NCBI GenBank assembly: GCA_964510065.1
Contig: CAZEAC010000023.1
Location: 1-64,000, forward strand
Direction: 5' to 3'
DNA length: 64,000 bases
From: CAZEAC01 sp964510065
Lineage (GTDB): Bacteria; Bdellovibrionota_C; UBA2361; CAIXSY01
Of this stretch, positions 51,167-60,800 are shown piece after piece. A program made the position numbers and the translations under genes. Below the pieces are notes generated by a model. That model did no database searches and was not told where the DNA came from. It worked only from the letters and a program-made list of their open reading frames with translations. The number at the start of each line of letters is the position of its first letter. The first letter of the stretch is position 1.

Positions 51167-52989
51167 CTACTGTGTCGACTCTTTCTCAATGATTTTAGGA
51201 AACAATACTGTAGGCGTGTGGAGTACATGGCCAGCCTCGAGAGCAATGAGTGCATCGCTCCATTGCGCCGTTGCCGGATCAATGTCGAGAAAAGTAAGGA
51301 TCTTCTCAGCGCTTTCCGGCAGAAACGGTAGAAGCATGATTCCAAGCCCCTTTATCGCGTCAAGCGAGCACGCAAGGGTATACTCGGTTAGTTGCATATC
51401 CGTCTTTCGACTCGTCCAGGGCGCTTTCGAATCAATATAAAGATTGCATTCTTGCGCAAAGCCCATGATTTGGGCGAGAGCATCTCTAAATTTGAACTCC
51501 TCAATAAGTTTCGTGACTTTGGCGTGTGCGCTATGAAGCGACTCGATGAAGCTTTGGTCTAAAGCAATTCTTTTCTCGGCAACTTTTGTAGGAACCTTGG
51601 GGCCAACATATTTCAGTGTAAATTGCAGCACTCGGTGCACGAAGTTTCCCAAAATGTCAGCAAGTTCGCCATTGTTTCGGTTAATTAAATCTTCTGGCTT
51701 ATATACTGCGCGCGCATTTTCAGGCGCAATCCTTGTGAGATAATAGCGCAGCATGTCGGCTGAGTTTCCCTGCTCGGCAAGGTAATCCTCAATCCAAAGG
51801 GCGGTGCCCCGCGATTTTGACATCTTCTCGATTTCGGATCCGGGGAATTTAATATTAAGAAAGCTGTTTACGATAACGCCCTTGGGGAGTTTATAGACGC
51901 CCTCAAGCGAAAGCATCGCAATCCAAATGACCGTGTGGAAGATCGTATTGTCTTCGCCAATAAAGTGATACAGCTCCACATCTTCCGACTGCCACCACTC
52001 TTTGTAAGCATCGGGGTTCCCTTCGCGGGTGGCGCAGAGCTCCTTGGTGAATGAGATGTAGCCAATTGGCGCGTCGAACCATACGTATAAAACCTTGGAT
52101 TTTGCGTCAGGGTCGTCGAGAGGAATGGGAATGCCCCACGAAATATCTCTGGTCATTGATCGCTTTACCAGACCGCTCTCCATTAAGCCCGAAACAAAGG
52201 CACGCGTACTGTCGCGAAGTACGGCGCCCGCGAGCCACGCTTCAACCTCCTTTCGACAGCGGCTGAGATCAAGCATCCATTGTACGGTTTTTTCAACTGT
52301 AGCGTCCGCGCCAGTAAAGACACTGCGCGGATTCTTCAGAGATTTCGTGTCAAGCACACGGCCGCAGTTTTCGCATTGATCGCCATTTTGATCGGCTGCT
52401 TCGCAGTACCCGCAGCTTCCCTTCACGAATCTATCAGGAAGGAATACTTTCTTTTGCGGATCAAAAAATTGAAGAACCTCTTGCTTCTCAAAGTAGCCCT
52501 TCTTGTGAATTGCGAGGAAGAAGTCCTGAGAGAGCTGTGTGTGGTAAGGGCAGCGCGAGGTCGATCCGTAGATGTCAAACTTGATATTTAACCCGCTAAA
52601 CGCGGCAAGCTGTTTCGCGTTGTAATGTTTGGCAACTTCTGCGGGGGTTTTCCCCTCTTTTTCGGCGGCGCAGCGGCCGCAGACGGTAGCGATTTTGAAT
52701 TTTCGGGGAACATTTTTTGCAGTCAATTTTCGCTCTTACATGCAAAGTTGGCCCCCCATAAGTTGTACTTTACCCTTACATTCAATCATGNNNNNNNNNN
52801 GGTAAGCATAATTGCGACACCATAATCATCAGAGCCGCAGACAAAACGCACGTCAGCGCCTTGCAGCCGCAAAAAGCGCACGTAAATATCGGCGGGAAGA
52901 TAGGCCCCGGCGACGTGGCCGACATGTGGCCGGTTATTCGAATAGGGCAGCGCGGAAGTTACCAATACCCGCTTTTTTTTCGCTGTCAC
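51167..52989 (-). CDS. metG: Methionyl-tRNA synthetase, interrupted by an assembly gap
   Basis: The N-terminal piece (52801-52989) has the HIGH-type motif PHVGHVAGAYLPADI and VCGSDDYGVAIML. The large piece (51167-~52670) has AEKEGKTPAEVAKHYN, the zinc knuckle CGYCEAADQNGDQCENCG, and KMSKS in EIEKMSKSRGTALW. It attaches methionine to its tRNA. I start at a GTG at 52989 with AGGAG seven bases upstream. Between the two pieces lie 10 N (52791-52800) and about 120 bases on the left contig that do not belong to the enzyme and contain a stop codon. Normal sequence would join ...IMLT directly to AEKEGK. So either the contig end is wrong or an insertion sits there. Confidence 0.88.
52670..52800. other. 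Foreign sequence and scaffold gap inside metG
   Basis: The 10 N mark an unresolved join. The left-hand 120 bases interrupt the metG frame with a TAA and include a C-run and a NotI-like GCGGCCGC. They could be the end of an insertion element that broke the assembly, or a contig-end artefact. The sequence is too short to assign. Confidence 0.6.
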
Positions 52990-53062
52990 GATCACTCTCC
53001 TACGGTTCCTTACCTTTACAACGTAACCTTATCTGGCTACAGTGGCCAAGACGTGGGGTGCC

Positions 53063-54532
53063 ATGGCAATTCAAATTTATAATACGCTTAGCTCAAAAAA
53101 AGAACCCTTTACGCCGCTTCGCCCGGGCCATGTTGCAATGTATGTGTGTGGCCCTACGGTATATGACAAGGCACATGTCGGTCATGCTATGTCGGCGATT
53201 ATCTTCGATGTAATCCGCAGATTTCTTGAATACCGAGGCTTTACGGTAAAGCATGTAATGAATTTTACCGATGTCGAGGATAAGATAATCAAGCGCTCTA
53301 ACGATCTTGGAATTGCGCCTAATGAACTTACCTCGCGCTACATCAAAGAATTCGAAAATAGCCTCCGTGATCTTAATATTCGCCCGCCGACTGTGATGCC
53401 CAAGGTATCGGACGAGATGCCGGCAATAGTGGCAATGATAGAAGCATTGATTAAAAAGCAGATGGCGTATCCGACCGCGGATGGCAGTGTATATTACAGA
53501 GTCAACCGATTTCCAGAGTACGGAAAGCTCTCTCACCGAACTTTTGACGAGCCTGCTTCAAATGTACCCGATGAAGTAGGCAAGGAGAATCCGCGTGATT
53601 TTGCGCTGTGGAAAGCGGCAAAACCGGGCGAGCCTTTTTGGGAATCTCCATGGGGCAAAGGGCGCCCGGGATGGCATATTGAGTGCTCGGCAATGGCGCA
53701 TCGCCATCTTGGTGAGCAGATTGATATCCATGGCGGGGGAAACGATCTCGTGTTCCCCCATCATGAAAACGAGATTGCGCAGACCGAGGGGTTTACCGGA
53801 AAGCCTTTTTCGAGCTGCTGGGTGCATAACGGCATGCTGCAGCTATCGGGCGAAAAGATGTCTAAGTCCCTGGGAAATCTTGTAACCATTGATGACTTTT
53901 TGAAATCGCACGATGCCGATACTTTTCGTGTGCTTATACTTAGAAATAAGTACCGAAGTCCGCTCGCGTTTAACCCCGAGGTTATTGAGTCCGCTGCGCA
54001 GAGCGTGCGGCGGTTGCGCGGAGCGCTTGAAGGTTATGACCCAACTCTTAAACCATCGGCCGAAATGGCTGAATATCGCCAACGTTTTATTGAAGCCATG
54101 GAAGATGACTTTAATAGTGCCAACGCATCAGCGGTCATTTTTGACACCGCCCGGCAGATCTGCAGTGAAAGTAACTCTGCGAGAAAGCAAGATCTACGAG
54201 CGATACTCGGCGAGCTGGTGAATGTTTTGGGGCTCCGCGTTGCTGAGCCGCTTCGGGTATCTGCGCAAGACCTTCCCGACGCTAAAAGTCTTTTGCCTTT
54301 AGTGCAGCGATTTAGCACCGAGCTCACTTCGCTCAATGCGCTGCCCGCGCTGGATGCACAGGCGGCGACGATACTCGAATCGCTTCTGAAAGTTCGAGAG
54401 ATGGCGCGTGCGACTAAGAAATGGAACATCGCCGATGATCTTCGAAAGGAGCTCTTGCAGCTCGGAGTAACCGTCGAGGATAGTAAAGAGGGAGCGAAGC
54501 TGCGCTACTCTGTACCGAAAATGCCCGGCTAG
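53063..54532 (+). CDS. cysS: Cysteinyl-tRNA synthetase
   Basis: Starting at the ATG at 53063 (MAIQIYNTLSSKKEPF) gives 489 residues. All class I CysRS signatures are present: YVCGPTVYDKAHVGHAMSAI with the zinc Cys and HIGH motif, NFTDVEDKII, GRPGWHIECSAMA with the second zinc Cys, IDIHGGGNDLVFPHHENEIA with the zinc His pair, and KMSKSLGN. It charges tRNA-Cys with cysteine. It is divergent from metG, with about 70 bases for both promoters, and followed by the FAD oxidoreductase. Confidence 0.97.
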   Translation: MAIQIYNTLSSKKEPFTPLRPGHVAMYVCGPTVYDKAHVGHAMSAIIFDVIRRFLEYRGFTVKHVMNFTDVEDKIIKRSNDLGIAPNELTSRYIKEFENSLRDLNIRPPTVMPKVSDEMPAIVAMIEALIKKQMAYPTADGSVYYRVNRFPEYGKLSHRTFDEPASNVPDEVGKENPRDFALWKAAKPGEPFWESPWGKGRPGWHIECSAMAHRHLGEQIDIHGGGNDLVFPHHENEIAQTEGFTGKPFSSCWVHNGMLQLSGEKMSKSLGNLVTIDDFLKSHDADTFRVLILRNKYRSPLAFNPEVIESAAQSVRRLRGALEGYDPTLKPSAEMAEYRQRFIEAMEDDFNSANASAVIFDTARQICSESNSARKQDLRAILGELVNVLGLRVAEPLRVSAQDLPDAKSLLPLVQRFSTELTSLNALPALDAQAATILESLLKVREMARATKKWNIADDLRKELLQLGVTVEDSKEGAKLRYSVPKMPG

Positions 54533-54584
54533 GAAGTACGCGGTACGGTATGCCGTGAGCGAGAGCAGGGTTACGTTGACCGAT

Positions 54585-55682
54585 ATGACGAGCGATCTGC
54601 TTATTGTAGGTGCCGGGATTTCAGGACTAGGTCTTGCCCGTGAAGCAGTGTCGCGTGGGTATTCGGTCAAGCTTTTTGAACGTAGCTCGCTGGCGAGCGA
54701 AGCCTCCGCTAATTCGCTTCGCATAATGCACGGTGGCTTTCGTTACCTTCAAACGCTTAATTTTAAAAGAATCTTTGAGTCGCTTGAAGCGCAGCGCGAA
54801 CTCGCCTGGCATTACCCGGGAATAATGGAGCCTCTTGGATGCGTAATGCCGCTTGCGCGTCGCGGATTGAAAAGTGGCCTACCCGTGCGCGGCGCGCTTA
54901 TTGCGTATTCGTTACTGTATCGACTACTCACGGGAGCACGCTACGAGGGTGTAGTGCTCAAAACAAGGGACGTTGAGGCGATTGAAATTTGCAAAGGACT
55001 TGCGCCTTTCGGAGCGCTTCGCTGGAGCGATCTCTTGCTTCGTGATCCGAAGAGATTAGTTGAGACATTGCGCGCGGAAATTGAAAGCCGCGGCGGAATT
55101 ATTTTCGAGAATAATCCGGTCCAAGAAATTCGTAAGATAGGAGAAAAATATCTCGTGCGATCGCAATCCGGGGAGCACTTCGCGCGAGCAGTAATTAATT
55201 GCGCAGGCTGGCGCATGGCTGAGCTCCGGCCTCTCACAATACGCAATCGTTTTCCGCTATATAGGTGGTGCAGAGCCTTTAATGTTCGCCTCAGCCGTTT
55301 GCTTGAACCGAAGCTGGCGGTTGGAATTTCAAGCGCCGAGGGCAGGCTCTTTTTTGTAGTACCACGAGACGGCGTGAGCGTCGTCGGGACTGGTTATCTT
55401 CCATTTACACACTCAGCCGAAGTCACTCACGAAGAGGCTGAGGAATTTATTAGAGATTTTTCCTCGCTCTTTCCTTATAAAAACGTTAGCGAAAGCGATG
55501 TTGATAGCGTTGAATCGGGCGTGCTACCGCTGACTATGCGTGGCTCGAGTTTCGAGCTCCAGCCGCGTGGCGTCTTCAACTTCCACGACGGTTATGGTGA
55601 GCTCCTCTGCACAAAATATACGACTTTTTTGACGCAGGGGCGTGCGGTGCTTTCGCGAATTCTCGGGTTTCTTGCACGATGA
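54585..55682 (+). CDS. FAD-dependent oxidoreductase (glycerol-3-phosphate dehydrogenase-like)
   Basis: The dinucleotide-binding GAGISGLGLAREAVSRGYSV opens a DAO-family enzyme. SANSLRIMHGGFRYLQTLN resembles the flavin-contact motif of GlpD-type enzymes (SSKLxHGGxRYL). DLLLRDPKRLVETLRAEIES, VRSQSGEHFARAVINCAGW, FFVVPRDGVSVVGTGYLPF and SGVLPL also fit. The enzyme oxidises a hydroxyl or amino substrate with FAD; glycerol 3-phosphate is only one possibility. Length (365) is shorter than GlpD because the C-terminal domain is absent. It follows cysS by 52 bases and ends at an intrinsic terminator. A GTG at 54555 is an alternative start. Confidence 0.85.
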   Translation: MTSDLLIVGAGISGLGLAREAVSRGYSVKLFERSSLASEASANSLRIMHGGFRYLQTLNFKRIFESLEAQRELAWHYPGIMEPLGCVMPLARRGLKSGLPVRGALIAYSLLYRLLTGARYEGVVLKTRDVEAIEICKGLAPFGALRWSDLLLRDPKRLVETLRAEIESRGGIIFENNPVQEIRKIGEKYLVRSQSGEHFARAVINCAGWRMAELRPLTIRNRFPLYRWCRAFNVRLSRLLEPKLAVGISSAEGRLFFVVPRDGVSVVGTGYLPFTHSAEVTHEEAEEFIRDFSSLFPYKNVSESDVDSVESGVLPLTMRGSSFELQPRGVFNFHDGYGELLCTKYTTFLTQGRAVLSRILGFLAR

Positions 55683-55703
55683 TGGATAGGCAAAGCAATC
55701 TTT

Positions 55704-55744
55704 CATAAGAGACTCGATGAGTTACTCTTATGGCAAGATTTTTT
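55704..55744 (+). terminator. Intrinsic terminator after the cysS-oxidoreductase unit
   Basis: CATAAGAGACTC (55704-55715) pairs with GAGT-TA-CTCTTATG (55719-55732), a 12-bp stem with a two-base bulge and a three-base loop. A T-run (ATTTTTTAG) follows about seven bases later. It lies 22 bases past the stop codon. Confidence 0.75.
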
Positions 55745-57157
55745 AGTTTAAGCGCATTTAAGTATAGGGTGATGAGGGCCGAGTACGGTGGCGAGCATGC
55801 AGTATTTTTGAGTTTGAGAGCGCATCCGACAGCAACGATCAGGGGAAATGACGTTAGTGCGGCCATACGCGGCGGTAAGAGAGGCAGCAAAGTAGCGCAC
55901 GCGACAGAACTCCTCGTGTCCCGTCAAAGGGGAGCCTTTTCATTTGATCTCGAAGTCGCTGGGGAAAAGGTCCTGGCAAAGCTCGTCTTGTTGGGGGGAG
56001 CTTTAGGAATAGGCGGCGGTGCCTATGATTTAGGAATTCCCTGACAAGCCACTATTTTCTCTATTTCATGCTGGTCTGTCAGAAACGCAACAATACGCAT
56101 AGCACTTCCACACTTTGCGCACTTGAGTGGTTCCAACTCGGCCATTTCGCTCAGAGAGCGCGCGTTACGGCAAATTTCGTAATAATTTCAATACTTGCGC
56201 GTCCTCTGAGGGAATGAGGGGAGGGTCGAGTAGTGCATGCGTTGTTCGTTAAGCGTGATATTGAGAAGATATTTTCCTTTAGAAGCCGGGTTCTTGGGCA
56301 GAAGTATGAAGGGTAAAGGAGAGTAAATTAATCTTAATGCTTAAAATACCCACTGATCTCTCCACGAACCTCATGAAACCCTTGTGCTCTCCCCAACACT
56401 GAACCTGTCTCGACGCAATAATGAAGAACTACTTGTGAGCAATCCACTACCCGTATTCAGCGCCTCATGCTACTTCTGCGCACGCGGCGTCTTGCCACTT
56501 CTGTATGAGGCCTATGATTTCAGTTCTCAGGCTGAAAGGCGAGGCGTTCCGCTTGAGTCTTCTGGCGGAGCGAAGCTCCCCCTTCGGGCCGTCGATTCTC
56601 AAGTCACCGTTAATAAATGTTGAGAAAATGCTCGCTGGCTCCCATTTTTATTGTTGCATTACGTGCTCAACAGCTACTCTCAAAGCTCGCAGCCCCGCAC
56701 GGTGTCTCAATCCATGAAATTCACCGATGGCCCGGGAGCTTGTCGTCTCTCGTTCGAGCGAGTACTCGCTGCTAATACTTCCCGGTCCTCATTGTGAAGC
56801 TTAAAATATCGGTAGGAACTACTCTTCCCTACCGATTGTACTCATTTATAATAGCAGAACTTGTGAGCACATTATTTATCCGCAAAAAGGAGTAGCAATC
56901 TCCCTCGAGAGAGGTGTACCAGATGACACATGTAAATTCCTCTTTGGCTCCCCGCGTACACCGTGTCCTCCGCGTTATTAAATGATGTGGGTAATAGAAA
57001 GCTGCTGTCACCGCTAGATCCTTAAGGTATGCGATATCGGCCAGCGTAACATCCAGTAGTTACTGTATATTTGCTCTATCCTTGATGATTACTTTCCTTG
57101 CTTAGCCAACGCGCGCTGTTATAATTTCCGCGTTGCATCTTTTCCCTAGGTAATCCC
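55745..57157. other. Gene-poor region before the dsRBD locus
   Basis: Some 1.4 kb separate the terminator from the dsRBD gene. Several short open frames exist (for example at 56384-56623), but none has a good ribosome site or coding character. No tRNA, terminator or repeat copy was recognised. Base composition is slightly more AT-rich than the giant gene to the right. Confidence 0.5.
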
Positions 57158-57781
57158 ATGAATACTGAACCTTCCATTGGCTTAAAGCCTACCGCTAGTA
57201 CTTTTGTTGCGCCCGCGCGAGCGCGCCCCTCATATTCTCTGCTCAACGAGCTAGTCCAGCAGAGCGCGGGTAGATTGATGCTTATCGACCCAGTATTTCG
57301 AGAGAGCGGCCCGGACCATGAGCGTACTTTTAGCTGTACGCTCACAATACGTGAAAAGGGTACCGCCAACTGTTGGGATGCCCAGGGAAATGCCGCGAAT
57401 AAACAGGATGCAAAGCATGAAGCGGCGAAAAACATGATGCAAAAGCTCGGACCAGGTTTTTTTGGTACTGTAGCTGCCGCTCCGGCGGTAGCATCTGATG
57501 CTGCCGCTCAAGAATTCAAACCTGGTGTAAATTATAAGGGTATACTTCTCGAATTTTTGATTCAGCATGGAATCACTCAGGTGGAATTTTTCGCGTCGCG
57601 GGTACCGGGTGGTGAAGACCACTGTCCAAATTTTACTTGCACGGCAGAAGTGCGTTTCCCCAAAGGGGCGGAGGTACCGACCGTGGCCACTGGCGACGTC
57701 GCTACTAATAAGAAGGAATCCGAGCAGCGCGCAGCGCATCGGCTGTATCAAAAAATCTCGCAATTACCTTCTCAGGCCTAG
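57158..57781 (+). CDS. Protein with two double-stranded-RNA-binding domains, 207 aa
   Basis: Two dsRBD-type domains can be read. The first (residues 26-97) has YSLLNELVQQ, ESGPDHERTFSCTLTI and KQDAKHEAAKNMMQKL. The second (125-203) has YKGILLEFLIQHGI, PGGEDHCPNFTCTAEVRF and NKKESEQRAAHRLYQKI. In the classic fold (alpha-beta-beta-beta-alpha) the GPxH loop and the KKxAK helix contact RNA. Both features are seen here, in weaker form in the second domain. Bacterial dsRBDs are normally found only as the C-terminal domain of RNase III, which is not present. The gene lies 51 bases upstream of the giant dsRBD gene in the same direction, so they form one locus. AGGT lies seven bases before the ATG. 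Confidence 0.88.
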   Translation: MNTEPSIGLKPTASTFVAPARARPSYSLLNELVQQSAGRLMLIDPVFRESGPDHERTFSCTLTIREKGTANCWDAQGNAANKQDAKHEAAKNMMQKLGPGFFGTVAAAPAVASDAAAQEFKPGVNYKGILLEFLIQHGITQVEFFASRVPGGEDHCPNFTCTAEVRFPKGAEVPTVATGDVATNKKESEQRAAHRLYQKISQLPSQA

Positions 57782-57832
57782 TTTCTAGTATTCGTAACGA
57801 GACTACTGTCGCAGTAGTATACTATTAGTATT

Positions 57833-60800
57833 ATGCCCACAGCTTCAATCGATGCGGCGCGGATCGCGAGCTCCCCCGAAGGAATCTACAATGCGCTTCG
57901 TCAGCTGAAGCGCGGATTTCGTTCGATGCCCAGCGGGGTCTCTGAACGTGTTTCGCGGCTTCATCTGCCGCGCCCCGAACTCAAAGACCATTTCGCCGCG
58001 GTCCTACGGCAGACCGACGAATGGCTTTCGTTGGTGCGCGCCTTGCAGACCGCAACCGAGCCACGACTTAGGCACGCATTTCGCATAAGGGGTTGGCAGG
58101 ATGAAGGTAAATCGATAGAGGTCACGGTAAATCCACAACATTGGGCCGGTGCCCATTTCGCGGTGGGCGAAGCGCCACCGCGCGATGCGGCGAAGACCGT
58201 TGAGAACCCAGAGTTTGGATACTTCATTCATGACGAGTACCGTCGCATTGGTACACTCGCCAGCGTCTCGCTTGATGCCAGTGGAAAGGTTATTCATGTA
58301 AGCGCGAAACATGGTGCGGTGCTTACGGCGCTCGGCCACCATCTTTTTGGCAGAACGCTTACTTCCAATGAGCGTGCGAGGGTAGTTGAGATAAACGAGA
58401 AGCTTATCGCCTATCTGCGTTCGCACTCCGAATCCAAGACCAGGCTCGACGACTTCGTCGCCAAGAGGAAGTGGCCTGAAGGCATCGCCGATAAGGCGGA
58501 GCTCGCCTATTTCCATGAGGCCGTGACGCCACTTAGAGCCTGGGCTGAGACCAACGGATTCTCGGCAGAAGAGATGTTTCTCGCCGGTTGGTATAATCAG
58601 AACTTCGATAACGTAGGCCGCGTCTGTTATTCGAGTAACGGCTCGCACGTCATCCGCATTCCCTATCGTGATCCCGAGGGGCAGCTTACAGTTTGGCGTT
58701 CGCGCAATTTAAAGGAGTCCGAGGCGCTGGTCAGGAAATACCTAAGCTGGCCACTTGATCGTTCCGTCGACCGCACTATGAGTGTCGCTGAGCGTCTCTA
58801 TAACGGGGCACGCTTGCACGAGGCGCGTGATAAGGATCTCATTATTACCGAAGGCGAATTCAAGTGTTTGGTGAGCTGGTGTATGACCGGAATTCCGACG
58901 GTGGGAATTCCCGGTATTACCGAGGTCGATAATTCAATATTACAGGCAATCATCGAGGCGGATCCCAGACGAGTTGTCGTAATTCTTGACCGCGACTGTC
59001 GTGGTAAAGGATTGCTGCGCATCGATGGCATCAGTGATAGCGAACGAGCCTCGTTTGTCATCGCCGAGGATCTACGGGCGCTCGGCTATAAAAAGGAGAT
59101 TCTTATCGGCCGACTCCCCGACGTGTTTGACGGGGAAAAGGTAGGACTCGACGATTATCTGTTGGCAAAGGGCGCCGATGCAATTCAGAGTGTTCTGCGT
59201 TCGGCAATCGCACCGCAGCTCTATGCGAAGCGAATCGGTTTCGAACGAACCTTTTTCGAGCTGTTGCGTCGGCGCCAGCAAATTAATAAGGCACTCGAGA
59301 ATTATTGCAACTCCGCGATGCGCGGTGGCGAGGAGCTGCCCCAAGAGACACTTGTGCGAGCAGTGGCCGTGGCCGATCAACTCAACGTCGAGTTTCGGCA
59401 ATATTTGAATGAATATTTTCACGGTGCTCGGCGGATTACTCAACCATACTGGAAGTTAAGTAGCCTCTATACGGCTAATGAGATACCGGGGGCCGAGCGG
59501 AAGATCATCGTCGACGAGCAGGGACGGCGCATAGACCTCGGGCGATTTTGTCAGGATATCGTCTGTCTCGATCTCGTTCCCGCCGAGGTTCCGCAAGATT
59601 TCGGCTTCGTGTTGCATAATTTTCAGCAGCTTCCCGTGCGGCTTGCTGAGCTGCGCATCGCGCACGAACAGGGGCGCTACGGCCGACAGGTTCGTGAGAC
59701 CCTAAAGAAGGGCTGCGCCGTCTATGGCCTCGAGTTTAATCCACAGGAGCTGAGCAACGGCAGCTTTAGCGACTTCGCCTACCTCTACGCTAGCGGGTAC
59801 CTACAGTCTGACTTTCCCGCTGACGAGTATGAGTACCGGCGGGGTCTGAATGTGTGCGCGCTTCGCGGTGATTACTGGGAGCAGGTGGTCTCCATCCCTC
59901 TTACCATTCTCAAAAAAGGGAGTAATGCCGTTGGAGTTGTCTCGATGCCTTTATGGCAGCCTTACGCTGATGAGAGCGAGATTAGTCGCGCCTGTATGGC
60001 CTCGAAGCGCACTTTTAGCGGTCTTACTTTCATGCTCAGAGATTTTGATCAGGAACATCAGCGCGACAAGCTTGAGATGGTCTTTGACACAATTTTTCCG
60101 GAGTACTTCTCGCGGCGTAAAATTGCCACCGTCGCAAGCGCGGAGGCCTTTGGTGTTACCAAAGAAACCGTGCAAAGAGAGAACTTAATCTTGATGGACC
60201 CCGATAGCTGGGCGGAGCTGCGTAATCACCTGGTGCATAAGCGGTTGCTCAACCAAGCCACCCAGTCGGGGCTTTTCATCTGGGATAAACAGGGAAATGC
60301 CGTGACGCGATTCAACGATTTCGTGTTGCTTATGCCGGTCAGGAACATGCAGGGATCGATTGTCAGCCTGCGAGTCTTTCCCTTGGGCGAGGAGGACCGG
60401 AAACCGCCAGCGCTTCCGCTCGTCCCCAAAGTTGCCTATCCGCTCTATGGAGCGGCGAGAAACTATCACCGCAATTTCGACCCCGACGCACATCTTTATT
60501 TGCACCATAATTTGGCAACCGTAAAAGGCAAGCCTCTTGTTGTTGCGCATCACGAACTTGACGCACTTGTACTCTCTGGTCGGGTCCCGCACGTAGTAGG
60601 GCTTTCCAGTTCGCTCAACCTTTCGGATTCAATTCTTCGTGAGATTCACGCTGCAGGACCATCCAAGATTCAGCTGGTACTCGATCCGTTCGGCGAGTCA
60701 AACTACGACGCCTTTGGCTTCGATGGTGTGCGCGGTCATTTGAAGGAAGCTTATAATATCGCGGTACGCTTGAATTCAGTGGAGATACTCGATGGAACGC

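Noticed and set aside
52670..52800. Intron or intein in metG
   Set aside because: The extra sequence is only ~120 bases with a stop, sits at a scaffold gap, and shows no splice-site or intein motifs; an assembly problem or insertion is simpler.
55730..56044. 104-codon plus-strand frame after the FAD oxidoreductase
   Set aside because: Its start codon lies inside the stem of the intrinsic terminator at 55704-55732 and the product is low in complexity.
58004..58648. 214-codon minus-strand frame within the giant gene
   Set aside because: It is antisense to the Toprim region of the giant frame, which is continuous and conserved in motif order.
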